Notes: generated by a model from the sequence alone, not told the origin. Shown: positions 43,805 to 54,428, counted from the stretch's first letter. The stretch: DNA of 64,000 nucleotides from JAWSVE01 sp033852115 (GCA_033852115.1 JAWSVE010000002.1:124001-188000); one strand, 5' to 3'. Translations and numbers: made by a program.

Positions 43805-45358
43805 ATGATAATCCTACCGACCGAAAAGAGCTTTGACTGGCAACATGCCCCGGTTGTCCTCATCAGCATTGTGCTACTGAACGTCTTTGTTTTTTTCTTC
43901 TATCAAAGTAACGACTCCGCAAAATTTGAGCAGGCATACACCACCTACGAATCCACAGGGTTGCTGGAGATCGAATGGCCGATCTACAAGCAGTATCTGA
44001 TCGATCAGGGTGAAACTGAGCTGGCCGAAGAATATCAAGAGTACGTGGATGAGCGCGCTGCGATAGACAGCGGCGACGAAAGCTATTGGCAGGAAGAGTA
44101 CGGCGATGACTATAACGAAGTGTATAGTGAAGATGGCTATAGCGAAGATGAGTATAGTGAAGAGGAATATGCTGAACTCGACTTTTTCTTCGGCGATGTA
44201 AGCTGGGCGCTGCTTGGCGACTTTGATTTTAAGCGCCACATTATGGAAAACCAACGAGATGTGGTGCCAGATGCGGTGTATTTTGATTGGAAGAAGGCCA
44301 GATCTGACGTCAATAGTCACTTAGAAGCGGTCAGTTTCTACCGCTTTGGTTTGATTCCTACCGAATTAAGCATTATCGATTTTATTACTTCCCAGTTTTT
44401 GCACGGCGACGTGATGCACTTATTAGGCAATATGTTTTTTTTGCTGGTGTGTGGCTTTGCCGTCGAAGCAGCTCTTGGGCACATGAAGTTTTTAGGTTTC
44501 TATTTGCTCTCAGGCATTATTGCTGGTGCCGCTCAGGTGGTGAGTGATCTCGGCAGCTCGATTCCGTCGCTTGGGGCGTCGGGCGCAATTTCCGGTGTGA
44601 TGGCAATGTACCTGGGAGTGTTTCGATTTAAAAAAATCGAATTCTTCTATTGGTTTTTTGTCTTCGTCGGTTACTTCCGAGCGCCTGCTATGCTGATTTT
44701 GCCGTTCTATATCGGCAAAGAGCTGTATAGCTACGCTTTTGATGAGGGTAGCAATGTTGCATTTATGGCGCACGCGGGGGGCTTTCTCGGTGGCGCTATT
44801 CTCATTGCGGTTAACCAGATGTTCTTTCCCGCTAGTATTAACGAGGAGTACATTGAGACGGATCAAAAAGTTAACCCTTATCAAGACCGCTTATCGAAAG
44901 TGTATCGCGCGATCGAAAATTATCAGTTTGCGAGCGCGATAAAAGCACTTAACGATATTATTGAAGAATATGGGTTAGATTTTCGTTTGGCTCGACTGCA
45001 GTACAACCTCACCAAAATTAGCAAAGGCGAAGATTACACTCGTATCGCTAAGAAATTGTTAATAATGAAAGCGGACAATGAACGTGAGCTTTCCGCGCAA
45101 AAACAGGTATGGGAAGAAAACCCTGAACTAGCGAAAGAGTTAGACATGCGCGATAAAATCGAAGCTGCCATGCGATTCTGTAGTGAATCACATTTCTCTT
45201 TAGCTGAAGCCATATTTAAGGGGCTCTACGCTAATAAAGCACCGCACAATGATCTCGCGATTCTCGCCAGAAAAATGGCGGCGGTGGCACAGGACATGAA
45301 AGAATACAGTAAGCAAAAAGCCTATGAAAACTTCGTTAAAAAAGTGGTGGGTGTGTAA
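43805..45358 (+). CDS. rhomboid-family intramembrane serine protease with acidic insert
   Basis: 517 residues. A helix near 14-34 is followed by a long acidic tract at about 94-125 built of YSED-type repeats; the rhomboid core starts near 185. FLHGDVMHLLGNMFFL (loop His/Asn at about 200-209), GASGAISG (catalytic Ser at about 259) and AHAGG (His at about 323) give the Ser-His dyad and oxyanion Asn. The C-terminal 170 residues form helical pairs, probably TPR-like. It cuts proteins within the membrane. Its stop TAA overlaps the next ATG (TAATG). Confidence 0.85.
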   Translation: MIILPTEKSFDWQHAPVVLISIVLLNVFVFFFYQSNDSAKFEQAYTTYESTGLLEIEWPIYKQYLIDQGETELAEEYQEYVDERAAIDSGDESYWQEEYGDDYNEVYSEDGYSEDEYSEEEYAELDFFFGDVSWALLGDFDFKRHIMENQRDVVPDAVYFDWKKARSDVNSHLEAVSFYRFGLIPTELSIIDFITSQFLHGDVMHLLGNMFFLLVCGFAVEAALGHMKFLGFYLLSGIIAGAAQVVSDLGSSIPSLGASGAISGVMAMYLGVFRFKKIEFFYWFFVFVGYFRAPAMLILPFYIGKELYSYAFDEGSNVAFMAHAGGFLGGAILIAVNQMFFPASINEEYIETDQKVNPYQDRLSKVYRAIENYQFASAIKALNDIIEEYGLDFRLARLQYNLTKISKGEDYTRIAKKLLIMKADNERELSAQKQVWEENPELAKELDMRDKIEAAMRFCSESHFSLAEAIFKGLYANKAPHNDLAILARKMAAVAQDMKEYSKQKAYENFVKKVVGV

Positions 45359-46971
45359 TGTCGGCTGTAATTGAAGCAGGTAAGCACACCTTCTGCCAGT
45401 ACCACCCGTCAGCCGCAGCGACGTTCCACTGTCCGCATTGCGATGTGAGTCAGTGTGATCATTGTATTGACGAAGGCGAAGACGGCACGAAACAAAGTTG
45501 TTTTCTTTGTCACAAGGGCGTTGAGTCATTAGGGGCTGCGAATCACGCAACGCCATTTTGGCGGCGCTTGCAAGAAAGCTTTCGCTACCCGTTATCTTCT
45601 GAGGCAATTGCGGTTGTGGTTGGCGCGGCGGTATTAAGTTCGCTATTGCTTTACCTACCCTTGGGTTTCATCTGGTACTTAATGTTGACCGGGGCATTTT
45701 TAAAATATTGTTTTAGTGCGTTGGAAAACACGTCGCAGGGTTTGTTGGTGGCGCCGGATATTAGTGAGGCCTATGGAGGCGGCATTACATTATTGCTGCG
45801 GATGCTGGTAATCCCTATTGTCATGGCGGGTATGGTGGGCACAACCTATCGTTTTCTTGGGCCGCAAATGGCAGGTTTAGTCGGCTTTTTGCTGGTACTG
45901 GGTTTGCCTGCGATTTTGATTATCTTTGGCATGACCGATAGCTTAAATGAAGCGCTTAATCCAGCGAATATCATCAAGTTAGTAACGTCGATTGGCTTGC
46001 CGTACGGATTGATACTTGGCTTTATCATGATTATGACAGCCTCGGTCGCCAGTATTAGTGGTGTGGTGGGGGATAACTTGGGTCCTTTGTCCGCTGTCGT
46101 GCAATCAGCAATCAGTAATTACTACATGCTGGTGATGTTCCATATTATGGGTTATATGATATTTCAATACCAAGGTGAACTAGGTTTTAATGCGCGAGAG
46201 GATCATGGTGATTTTGAGGAGCCGCGTTCGCCTCGGGATCGTCTGGCAGCGAACATTGATGTTGAACTGAAAGAGGGAAATTACAATCAGGTGGTCGCTT
46301 TGCTTGACAAGGCGCTAGCGCAATTCCCTAACGATAAAGAGTTTCAAAAGAATTATTTTGAATTTATTTTTGCGACTAATCGATTGCAGGTGCTAGGTAA
46401 AGTCGCGACGCGCTATTTAGATTTCTTGTCGCGCGGTCAAGAAGAGCATCAGTTGGCAATGGTTTACCGACGTGTTCTCGAGGTGATGCCTGATTTTATT
46501 CCCGGGTCTGCATCAGCACGTCATCGTCTTGCCCAAAATCGTTTGGAAAAAGGCGAAGCAATGGTTGCCATAAAACTACTCAACGGTATGCATAAAGCTC
46601 ATCCAGACTACGCTCAGCTACCTGAAGCAGTGGGATTGATGGCGGATGCGCTAGACCTTTTACCGAAAAAGGAGGCGGCCGCGAAACAGTGTCGTTTGCT
46701 GGCGAAGCAATTAGCGGCGCAACGAAAACAACAATTAGCGAAGCCGGCGGCAAAGCCCAAAGGAGCAAAGCGGCCATCGAGTTCGAGTTTGCCTTTTGGC
46801 AGCCGTGCCAACCCAAGCACTGAGCCCTCGGGAATAAAAGCGAATGAGCCAGGTGGTTTGTCGTTAGTGCCGATGGAGGAAAAAAGCGCTGGTAACGCAG
46901 ATAGTAGTCAGGCACCAGTTAACGAAACGGATGCAGCGAATGGGGATTTACCGCCGATTGAGTTTAAGTAA
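45358..46971 (+). CDS. B-box-type zinc finger, Yip1-like membrane and TPR protein
   Basis: 537 residues. Residues 10-55 hold eight Cys/His ligands (FCQYHPSAAATFHCPHCDVSQCDHC then CFLCHKG), a B-box type zinc fold. Four to five membrane helices at about 80-250 match the Yip1/DUF-type membrane domain. From about 290 helical repeats (LKEGNYNQVVALLDKALAQFP, MVAIKLLNGMHKAHPDY) look like TPRs. A low-complexity Ala/Lys tail follows. Its ATG overlaps the rhomboid stop by one base; co-expression suggests it works with the protease, perhaps as adaptor. Confidence 0.75.
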   Translation: MSAVIEAGKHTFCQYHPSAAATFHCPHCDVSQCDHCIDEGEDGTKQSCFLCHKGVESLGAANHATPFWRRLQESFRYPLSSEAIAVVVGAAVLSSLLLYLPLGFIWYLMLTGAFLKYCFSALENTSQGLLVAPDISEAYGGGITLLLRMLVIPIVMAGMVGTTYRFLGPQMAGLVGFLLVLGLPAILIIFGMTDSLNEALNPANIIKLVTSIGLPYGLILGFIMIMTASVASISGVVGDNLGPLSAVVQSAISNYYMLVMFHIMGYMIFQYQGELGFNAREDHGDFEEPRSPRDRLAANIDVELKEGNYNQVVALLDKALAQFPNDKEFQKNYFEFIFATNRLQVLGKVATRYLDFLSRGQEEHQLAMVYRRVLEVMPDFIPGSASARHRLAQNRLEKGEAMVAIKLLNGMHKAHPDYAQLPEAVGLMADALDLLPKKEAAAKQCRLLAKQLAAQRKQQLAKPAAKPKGAKRPSSSSLPFGSRANPSTEPSGIKANEPGGLSLVPMEEKSAGNADSSQAPVNETDAANGDLPPIEFK

Positions 46972-47035
46972 TATGTGTTGAGCGGATGGAGTTCATTAAC
47001 GGGTGTAATGAAAGAGCGACAACAACCAAAAATTG

Positions 47036-49060
47036 TTAAAAAGTATAGGTTGCGCCAAGAACCCAATCGCGCCCTCTATTAGGTACGCCTTCACTCAAGC
47101 GGCTGCCTTCGAATGTAGAAAAATACTCTTCGTCGGTAAGGTTTTTTGCCAATACATAAAAACCCCAGTGTTGGCCGAACTGGAGACCCAGTTTGCTGGT
47201 GATCGCCCAGTGGCTGTCGATATCGAGGATATCGTTCCCTACAATGTTCATTTGACGCTTGCCTAGGTAAGTTGCAGAAACACTCGCGTCCCAGGAAGCG
47301 TAGTTAAAAAGAAGCGACAATGAGCCAAATTGTGTCGCTTGGAGATCAGGCGCGTCATCCAATGTGTCTAGCTTGGTAAAACTCATAAGCGCCTCCCAAT
47401 GTTGCCCTACTCCTTGGCGAATTTCGGCTTCAATACCACGTCTTTCTTCAACGCCGCTTTGCAAAAAGCTTCTGCGGCCATCTAACATGCCTGCGCGAAT
47501 TGGGTCCTCGAAGCGATTGTAAAAAATGCCCGCTGAAATAAACGTGTGTTTCCAGTGGCTTATCCAAATTAGGTCTGAGGTGCTGACTAGCTCGTGAGTG
47601 AGTTCGGGGTTTCCAGTGATAAATTGGTTTTGAGTAAAACCCGTTTCCGTTTTGGCGGGTGCCCGAAAGGCTTCTCCGTAAAGTAATTTGAGTGCGTGTT
47701 TTTCATTGAATAAATGCACTAATGCGAAACGAGGGCTGGCATGGCTGCCTGCATCATCATAATCGTCATAGCGAAAGCCAACCGTGGTATGCGTGTTCTT
47801 ACCAATGGTGATTTGAACTTGGCCGTAGCCGCCTAAGATATCACTTTCCTGTTCCAGCGTAGCAGGTGATAAATAGTCCAGCCCAGTAAAAGAATCGACA
47901 GGAAAGTCGCCAGCGACGAGCTGTGCCGTATTAAAATTAGTGTAAGCACGCGCGTGGGTATCGTCTTCGTGCCGCCACTCTATACCAAATTGAACATCAT
48001 CGGCTGATCGCCATGAGGCCGCGTTGTGCCACAGTATTCGATAACGATGGCCTTCGAGTTTTCCTTCAGCCAGCAACGGCGCATTGCTTGGCGGGTTACT
48101 GATTAACGCGAATGCTCCGGGCGCCGAACCTTGGGTATCAAATGTGTAGCCACTTTTTAAGTAGCTTATTTCGACACTGCTCTCCCAATCCGGTTTGATC
48201 ATCAATGAATGTTTTAACCGTGTGTGCAGTTGACCAAATTCAACGTTGTTAATGCCTTCGGCTAGGGAGCCGCCGAGATAGAAGTTTTCGCTGTTGTTGT
48301 AGTCGTATCGGATGTCAAACGAAGTTGATAAATAACGTATACCGATATCAATGTGCCCGGCTTGATAGGGGTCTTCAGCGGTTACACGTGAAGTGCTGAA
48401 CGAATCTGGTAGGTTGTATACCTCGCCATCCTTTTTATCTAAACCGAGGTAGCCATCCAATGACCAATCGCCACGGTGTTTTGACCCCAATGCGATGAGT
48501 TTTTTTGTTTGGTTGCCGTACTCTATGCCTAATGAATTGATTTCGTTGTGGGTAATGATATTAATTACACCGGTGTAAGCGTTTGCACCATACAGTGCTG
48601 AACCCGGACCTCGAATGACTTCAATACGTTTGACTTGCTCTAGTGGGAATATGGGTAGCGTCCCATTGCTTGCCCCGCTTCGTGGGTCGTTAAAGATACG
48701 TCCATCGACAAGTAACAAAACCTCCTTAGAAAAGGTGCCGTTGCGTCTACCTCGTGATGCATAAGAATACATATTTGCAAATTCAGCGCTACGTTGGCTC
48801 TGAAAGCCGGGGATCAAGTTAAGTAATTCATGCAGATAGGTGACGCCTAGCTTAGCGATATCAGCATCGCTAAATGCAGTAACGGCAGCGGGGGCGGTGA
48901 GCGTGGTTTCGTCACTGAGTGTCGCGCCAACAACTGGCAGCGTCAGCAACTCATCAAGGCTCAGTTGATAGAGCGGTTGAGATGAGTCGCTCAGCACACC
49001 AAATGCTTGCGATGAGAAAACGCAGGAGGCAGCAATGGATAGTTGTCTCAGCTTACTCAT
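47036..49060 (-). CDS. TonB-dependent outer-membrane receptor
   Basis: 674 residues. Signal peptide, TonB-box region near LSLDELLTLPVVGA, plug (LLNLIPGFQSQRS, VLLLVDGRIFNDPRSGASNG, RIEVIRGPGSALYGANAYTGVINIIT) and a barrel that ends DWVLGATYTF. The short plug and LDELLTLPVV entry resemble the ligand-family of vitamin B12 or colicin-I receptor types. It imports an unknown chelate or cofactor. Monocistronic, convergent with the B-box/Yip1 gene. Confidence 0.9.
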   Translation of the reverse strand: MSKLRQLSIAASCVFSSQAFGVLSDSSQPLYQLSLDELLTLPVVGATLSDETTLTAPAAVTAFSDADIAKLGVTYLHELLNLIPGFQSQRSAEFANMYSYASRGRRNGTFSKEVLLLVDGRIFNDPRSGASNGTLPIFPLEQVKRIEVIRGPGSALYGANAYTGVINIITHNEINSLGIEYGNQTKKLIALGSKHRGDWSLDGYLGLDKKDGEVYNLPDSFSTSRVTAEDPYQAGHIDIGIRYLSTSFDIRYDYNNSENFYLGGSLAEGINNVEFGQLHTRLKHSLMIKPDWESSVEISYLKSGYTFDTQGSAPGAFALISNPPSNAPLLAEGKLEGHRYRILWHNAASWRSADDVQFGIEWRHEDDTHARAYTNFNTAQLVAGDFPVDSFTGLDYLSPATLEQESDILGGYGQVQITIGKNTHTTVGFRYDDYDDAGSHASPRFALVHLFNEKHALKLLYGEAFRAPAKTETGFTQNQFITGNPELTHELVSTSDLIWISHWKHTFISAGIFYNRFEDPIRAGMLDGRRSFLQSGVEERRGIEAEIRQGVGQHWEALMSFTKLDTLDDAPDLQATQFGSLSLLFNYASWDASVSATYLGKRQMNIVGNDILDIDSHWAITSKLGLQFGQHWGFYVLAKNLTDEEYFSTFEGSRLSEGVPNRGRDWVLGATYTF

Positions 49061-49241
49061 GACGTTTACCGTGAGTACTAAAGCGTGATAGAGAAGTATA
49101 GAGCTTTTTAGGCTGAGAGGGGGGGAATGGCTGATGAAATAAGTGCCAAAGATCTGGTGTAATAGAAAGAAAGTGTTGTTTATAAACTAAAAAGAATAAC
49201 CGCAATGACTCATATTCGAACACCTAATGTCGGTAAATATT

Positions 49242-51314
49242 TTAACCCAGTAAATCTCGCAAGCCCTGTAGGGTTTCGTTACCTTTTGCTTGGTTTTGTT
49301 CGGGAGAGGATTCTGTATTGTAACCTTCGCGTACTAAATCTTCTTCGGGCAGTTCTTCGAGAAATCGGCTTGGGCTGGTATCAATAATTTCGCCAAATTG
49401 TTTGCGCTTGCTGGCAAGCGTTAACGTCAACGTTTTTTGCGCGCGGGTAATGCCAACATAAGCGAGTCGACGTTCTTCTTCAACATCACCGGCGGCAACA
49501 CTATTGGCGTGGGGTAGAATATTTTCTTCAAGCCCCATTACGAAAACATGAGGGAACTCCAGCCCTTTTGCTGCATGCAGTGTCATGAGTTGTACTCGGT
49601 CGGTAAGATCTTCTTCCTCTTGGCGATCGAGAATGTCTTGCAGCAATAACCGGGCAATGGCGGCTGCCAGGTCCATGCCTTCGCCGTCGATACTATCTTC
49701 GGCGGATTTATCCATCATTGATTGCACAGAATTAATTAAAAAGTGGACGTTTTCAAATCGCTTTTCGGCGACTTTCGAGCTGCTGGCGTTTTGGTGTAGC
49801 CAGCCTTCGTAGTCGATATCGTCCATTAATTCGCTGAGAATTTTCTTTGGCTCGGATTCTTCACAGGCTTCACGAGCATGATCAATCATGTCGACAAAAC
49901 GTTGCAATCGCTCACCCGCCTTGTCTTTCAAGAGTGACTGCAAGCCGATCTCTGAGCATGCGTCATAAAGGCTGATTTCGCGATCCGTAGCGTAGTTGCC
50001 GAGTATTTCCAGTGTCGATGTGCCGATTTGACGGCGCGGGGTATTAATAACGCGCAGAAACGCACTGTCGTCATCGGGGTTTACCACAAGCCGTAGGTAG
50101 GCCATGGTGTCTTTGATTTCAGTTTTGGCGAAAAATGACGTACCGCCACTCATGTTGTAGGGGATTTGATGCTGCTGTAGTTTGAGTTCGAGTAATTTAG
50201 CTTGGTGATTACTGCGGTAAAGCACCGCGAAATCACGAAACTGTAATCGCTTTCCTAATCGCTGATGCAAAATTTCTGTGGCTATGCGCTCCGACTCAGC
50301 GTCCTCGTTCGCGGATCTAACAATGCGAATAGGATCTCCCATGCCCATTTCACTCCACAATGTTTTGTCAAACACGTGGGGGTTAAAGGCGATAAGGTGG
50401 TTTGCGGCTTTCAAAATGCGACTAGTCGAACGGTAATTCTGTTCGAGTTTGATGACGTCCAGATTGGGAAAGTCTTCTTTTAGTTGTGCCAGGTTGTTCG
50501 GGTTTGCACCACGCCATGCGTAGATAGATTGGTCATCATCACCCACCACGGTTAAACACCCTCGATTGCCAATGAGTTGTTTGACCAGGCGATACTGGCT
50601 ATTGTTGGTATCTTGATATTCATCTACCAACAAATAGCGAATGCGTCGACGCCAGGCGTCCAAGACATCGGGATGTTCTTCAAATAAGCGCACTGGTAGA
50701 GCGATTAAATCATCAAAATCGAGCGCGTTATAGGCGGTTAATGCTTGGTCGTAACCTTGGTAGATCAAAGCGATGGATTGCTCGCCACCACTTTGTGCAC
50801 GCTCTATGGTCTCTGCTGGTGTAAGGGCGTCATTCTTCCACTCAGAAATTTGGTTCTGTATCCGGTCCAGGTGATCACTATCAAGATCGTTGTGCTTGAT
50901 CATAATCTCTTTAAGAATTGCGCGGGCATCTTCAGCATCCAATATGGAAAAGGTCGACTTGTAGCCCAGTCGCTTGTATTCGGAGCGGATGATACGTAAA
51001 CCGAGGTTGTGGAAAGTGGAGACGATTAACCCTTTGCTGTCGCCGCCTTTCAGCAGGCCAGAAACCCGCTCCTTCATTTCCTTGGCCGCCTTGTTGGTAA
51101 AGGTGACCGCAGCAACGTGTCGAGCCGGAATATCACACTCACGAATGAGATAAGCGATCTTATGGGTGATCACACTGGTCTTGCCAGACCCGGCGCCAGC
51201 GAGCACTAGGCAGGGACCATCGATATAGCGAACGGCACGGGATTGTTGAGGGTTTAATCGAGTCACAGGAATACGGCTTAGTGAGTGGCGGAGCATTCTA
51301 GCAAGTCGAAGCAA
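49242..51314 (-). CDS. rep: ATP-dependent DNA helicase Rep (UvrD/Rep superfamily 1)
   Basis: About 690 residues. Walker A AGAGSGKT near 39-46, motif Ia VTFTNKAAKEMKERV, motif II VDEYQDT, motif III GDDDQSIYAWRGA, motif IV QNYRST, motif V VQLMTLHAAKGLEF, motif VI VGITRAQKTL. The sequence, especially RLNPQQSRAVRYIDGPCLVLAGAGSGKT, matches Rep rather than UvrD. Rep moves 3' to 5' and clears replication forks. The start is uncertain: the native N-terminus is probably the short one beginning around RLNPQQ. Confidence 0.93.
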   Translation of the reverse strand: MLRLARMLRHSLSRIPVTRLNPQQSRAVRYIDGPCLVLAGAGSGKTSVITHKIAYLIRECDIPARHVAAVTFTNKAAKEMKERVSGLLKGGDSKGLIVSTFHNLGLRIIRSEYKRLGYKSTFSILDAEDARAILKEIMIKHNDLDSDHLDRIQNQISEWKNDALTPAETIERAQSGGEQSIALIYQGYDQALTAYNALDFDDLIALPVRLFEEHPDVLDAWRRRIRYLLVDEYQDTNNSQYRLVKQLIGNRGCLTVVGDDDQSIYAWRGANPNNLAQLKEDFPNLDVIKLEQNYRSTSRILKAANHLIAFNPHVFDKTLWSEMGMGDPIRIVRSANEDAESERIATEILHQRLGKRLQFRDFAVLYRSNHQAKLLELKLQQHQIPYNMSGGTSFFAKTEIKDTMAYLRLVVNPDDDSAFLRVINTPRRQIGTSTLEILGNYATDREISLYDACSEIGLQSLLKDKAGERLQRFVDMIDHAREACEESEPKKILSELMDDIDYEGWLHQNASSSKVAEKRFENVHFLINSVQSMMDKSAEDSIDGEGMDLAAAIARLLLQDILDRQEEEDLTDRVQLMTLHAAKGLEFPHVFVMGLEENILPHANSVAAGDVEEERRLAYVGITRAQKTLTLTLASKRKQFGEIIDTSPSRFLEELPEEDLVREGYNTESSPEQNQAKGNETLQGLRDLLG

Positions 51315-51566
51315 AGCCCGTCATCCCATACCGACATCAGTGTGAAAATTTCTCAAAAACGTCAATTTCAGGTGGTTTTTTATACCGTTGAGTGCCTTTT
51401 AGTGGCGGTCGGTGGAAAATTGACAGTGTTGCTGCTAAATACTTTAAGTGCGCAACAGAGTTGGCCGTACATAAGTGTTGAATTCGACACCGTTGAGGCT
51501 TCAGCCTCCCAGGGTTGATTACCTTGCGGGTGAATGTGTGACTCTCCATGATGGAGAGAGGAATCT

Positions 51567-53225
51567 ATGGACGCTATCACGAACATTTTGCATATTGGTC
51601 ATCGAGACGAATACGAGCTTATCGCGTCCTTACTCAGCGATGTTCACCATCGTAACTATCATCTAACCGACTGCCCCTACACCGATGCGCAATTAGATCT
51701 CATTTTATCGAACAGCTTTGATGTCATTGTGCTGGACTATCATTGGCAGGAAAACGGCTCGGCACGAGATCTACTCATCGCCGCAATCAAACAAGGTTGC
51801 GAAGTTCCCATTATTGTCATGACCGATGAAATGGAAGCGGATGTCGACCGCGAAGCCATCCAACTCGGTGCTTCAGATTATCTAATTAAGGGTCGCATCG
51901 ACAGTCAGCTTCTAGAGCGCACTATTCGTTATGCTATTGAGCGAAAAGTTGCAGAAAGTAAGCTGGCCAAGCTTGCACACTATGACGCATTGACGGGAGT
52001 GCCCAACCGCATTTTGTTTCGCGACCGCATTGAACATGCCATTCAATTTGCGAGTCGAGATAAATATTCGTTCACCTTGATGTATCTGGATCTCGATGGC
52101 TTCAAACAAGTCAATGACAACTATGGCCACGATGTTGGTGACGAACTGATACGGTCTTGCGCTGCAAGAATCGTCTCCAGTGTGAGGAAAAGTGATTCGG
52201 TTGCGCGAATGGGGGGCGATGAATTTACGGTATTGCTAGAACAATCCGCGAGCTCTGCGGACATCGCTCATATCGCTGAAAAAATTATTAGCAGTTTAGA
52301 AGCGCCACACAAAATCCACGGCTTCGATATCTTTATTGGCTGTAGTATTGGTATTGCTGTTTACCCAGAAGCAGGGAATGACGTCAGCAGCTTGTTGCGT
52401 AATGCCGATAAAGCAATGTATCAAGCCAAATCAATACCCGCGAGTACCTATCAATTTTTTACTGAAGCAATGAATGTTGAAGCAAGTCAGCTATTGATGC
52501 TTGAGAGAGAACTTGGTAGAGCGCTCGATACGCACCAGATAGAGCTGTTTTTTAAACCGATCAAAAATAATTTAACCGGGCTGACCGAAGGACTAATGCT
52601 GGAAGTTGACTGGTACCACCCATCTAAAGGTTGGTTGTCTTATCGAGAATACGAAAATGTGGCGATTAATCAAGTAGCTATCGGTGTGTCGAGTTGGGTC
52701 ATGGCGCAACTGGAGCTCGTTGTGCAAGAAGCAAAAAAACATGAGGCAACACTACCGGCGCTAATCTTGCGTGTGAATCACCAGGTGCTTAATGATCGAC
52801 ACTTTGTCGACGAGTTGAAAGTGCTATGCAACCAAGCAAACGGTGTGACAAAGATTGAACTTTGTTTAAAAGAACACGAGTTAGTGGAGCAACTAGAAAG
52901 AAGCCTTCCTCAGTTGGACTCTTTGGGTCGGTTCGGATGCGGTGTGGTTCTGGAAAACTTAGGCGCGCAATTGAGCAGCTTTGATTTGATCGCGAATGCG
53001 GTAGTCCATCGGTTTATTGTTGATCTAGCTCTCCATGATCACAGCCGGGTAGCGCTTATCTCAGACCTGGCTCGTGCGAGTGGCAAGCAGCTTATTTTAG
53101 CCAACCAGGATGAGTTGAAAAAAACATCTATGTTATCCAGCCACTTGGTTTCACTAAGTGCCGCAAAAGAACCTATTCAGAGACTTTTGGATAATCTTGC
53201 CAGCAATGAAGTTTCGCCTCTCTAA
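51567..53225 (+). CDS. receiver-GGDEF protein with a degenerate EAL domain
   Basis: 552 residues. N-terminal receiver (Asp at about 57 in VIVLDYHW; Lys in DYLIKG), GGDEF domain (intact GGDEF with the RKSD I-site five residues before) and a C-terminal region with the EAL fold but no EAL catalytic motif: LMLEVDWYHPSKGWLS where active enzymes have EALLRW-HP, and no KLD or DDFG. It probably makes c-di-GMP in response to a phosphorelay, with the last domain serving as a binding module. No partner kinase nearby. Confidence 0.85.
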   Translation: MDAITNILHIGHRDEYELIASLLSDVHHRNYHLTDCPYTDAQLDLILSNSFDVIVLDYHWQENGSARDLLIAAIKQGCEVPIIVMTDEMEADVDREAIQLGASDYLIKGRIDSQLLERTIRYAIERKVAESKLAKLAHYDALTGVPNRILFRDRIEHAIQFASRDKYSFTLMYLDLDGFKQVNDNYGHDVGDELIRSCAARIVSSVRKSDSVARMGGDEFTVLLEQSASSADIAHIAEKIISSLEAPHKIHGFDIFIGCSIGIAVYPEAGNDVSSLLRNADKAMYQAKSIPASTYQFFTEAMNVEASQLLMLERELGRALDTHQIELFFKPIKNNLTGLTEGLMLEVDWYHPSKGWLSYREYENVAINQVAIGVSSWVMAQLELVVQEAKKHEATLPALILRVNHQVLNDRHFVDELKVLCNQANGVTKIELCLKEHELVEQLERSLPQLDSLGRFGCGVVLENLGAQLSSFDLIANAVVHRFIVDLALHDHSRVALISDLARASGKQLILANQDELKKTSMLSSHLVSLSAAKEPIQRLLDNLASNEVSPL

Positions 53226-53442
53226 CGTTTTCTCAGGCAGCTCTGTGTTTTAAGCGTTATTCCCTCAACCCTTTTCTTTTCTTGGCATCATGAGCTGGGT
53301 TAACATGTCCAATTTTTACGATGCAATAGTTAATGACGTCCTCTAACATCGTTATTCAGTTTGCGCCGGTGGGGCTCACAGTATTCGATACTATTGTATC
53401 GATACGGTGAAAACACGATGCAGTGCATAGAGCGGCACTTCA

Positions 53443-54405
53443 ATGGGAATATGTATGTCTACTAATTTGGGCAAATCTTCTACTGGTTGGACATCAGGGC
53501 TGGTGTCAGTGATAGTGCCTTGTTTCAACGGAGAGAAATATATTGAGAGCGCAATCGACAGCCTAAAAAAGCAGACCTATCCTCACTGGGAGTGCATAGT
53601 TGTTAGTGATGGCTCTACTGATGGGTCTGCCAAGATTATTGAAAAATTGGCCGCTGAAGATTCGCGGATCGTTGCAATCATCAATAATATCAATCAAGGT
53701 GTTTCGGCTTGCAGGAATGAGGCAATATTAAAATCGAAAGGCGAGTATCTGGCTTTTTTAGATGCTGATGACCTATGGCACCCTGAAAAATTGCAACGTC
53801 AGGTACAGGTGTTTGAGTCTTACCCAAATGCCGGTGTCGTTCCCACAGCCTCTACACATATTGATGGCGATGGGGAGCCCGTTAAAAGTAGAAAAGAAAA
53901 GGCACATACCGACCTTAAACAAGGAAGAATTACACTCATTGAAATGCTGGCCGGTGATATCCCTTTTTCAATTAGCACAATGACTCGGCGTGAATGTGTC
54001 AATAAAGTAGGACTTTTTAACACTAGTTATAAAATCGGTGAAGATTACGAATTGTGGCTCAGGATTTTACAGTACTACGAATACTACTATATTTTCGATG
54101 AGCTGCTTATGTATCGGGTCCATGACAGCAACGCAACGGGCAATAAACTAAGAAACCGAGAATATAAAATACAAATTCTTGAAGACATTAAACAATCAGG
54201 TACTTGGGCGGTTGATAAAAAGGCCTTCGATTATTTACTGCAGCGCAAATACAATTCTCTCGGAAAACTCTATGTCCGAAAAAAGCGTGTCGCGAAAGCA
54301 ATACAATGTTTCGAAAAGGCAAAGCAACTTTCAGCCAGTCAGTTGCAGTCGTTAAAGGCTACTCTGTGGTTAAGGTATTTGCGATTTAGGATGCCGGTCG
54401 GATAG
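53443..54405 (+). CDS. family 2 glycosyltransferase
   Basis: 320 residues. SVIVPCFNGEKYIESAIDSL, VVSDGSTDGSAKII, NQGVSACRNEA, and FLDADDLWHPEKLQ (metal DxD-like) define GT-A; FSISTMTRR and GEDYELWLRILQY follow. Such enzymes add sugars to surface polysaccharide or glycoprotein; acceptor unknown. There is no signal or membrane part. A start at ATG 53455 would be 4 codons shorter. Confidence 0.85.
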   Translation: MGICMSTNLGKSSTGWTSGLVSVIVPCFNGEKYIESAIDSLKKQTYPHWECIVVSDGSTDGSAKIIEKLAAEDSRIVAIINNINQGVSACRNEAILKSKGEYLAFLDADDLWHPEKLQRQVQVFESYPNAGVVPTASTHIDGDGEPVKSRKEKAHTDLKQGRITLIEMLAGDIPFSISTMTRRECVNKVGLFNTSYKIGEDYELWLRILQYYEYYYIFDELLMYRVHDSNATGNKLRNREYKIQILEDIKQSGTWAVDKKAFDYLLQRKYNSLGKLYVRKKRVAKAIQCFEKAKQLSASQLQSLKATLWLRYLRFRMPVG

Positions 54406-54428
54406 CTCACCGGAGTGAATATTTTACA

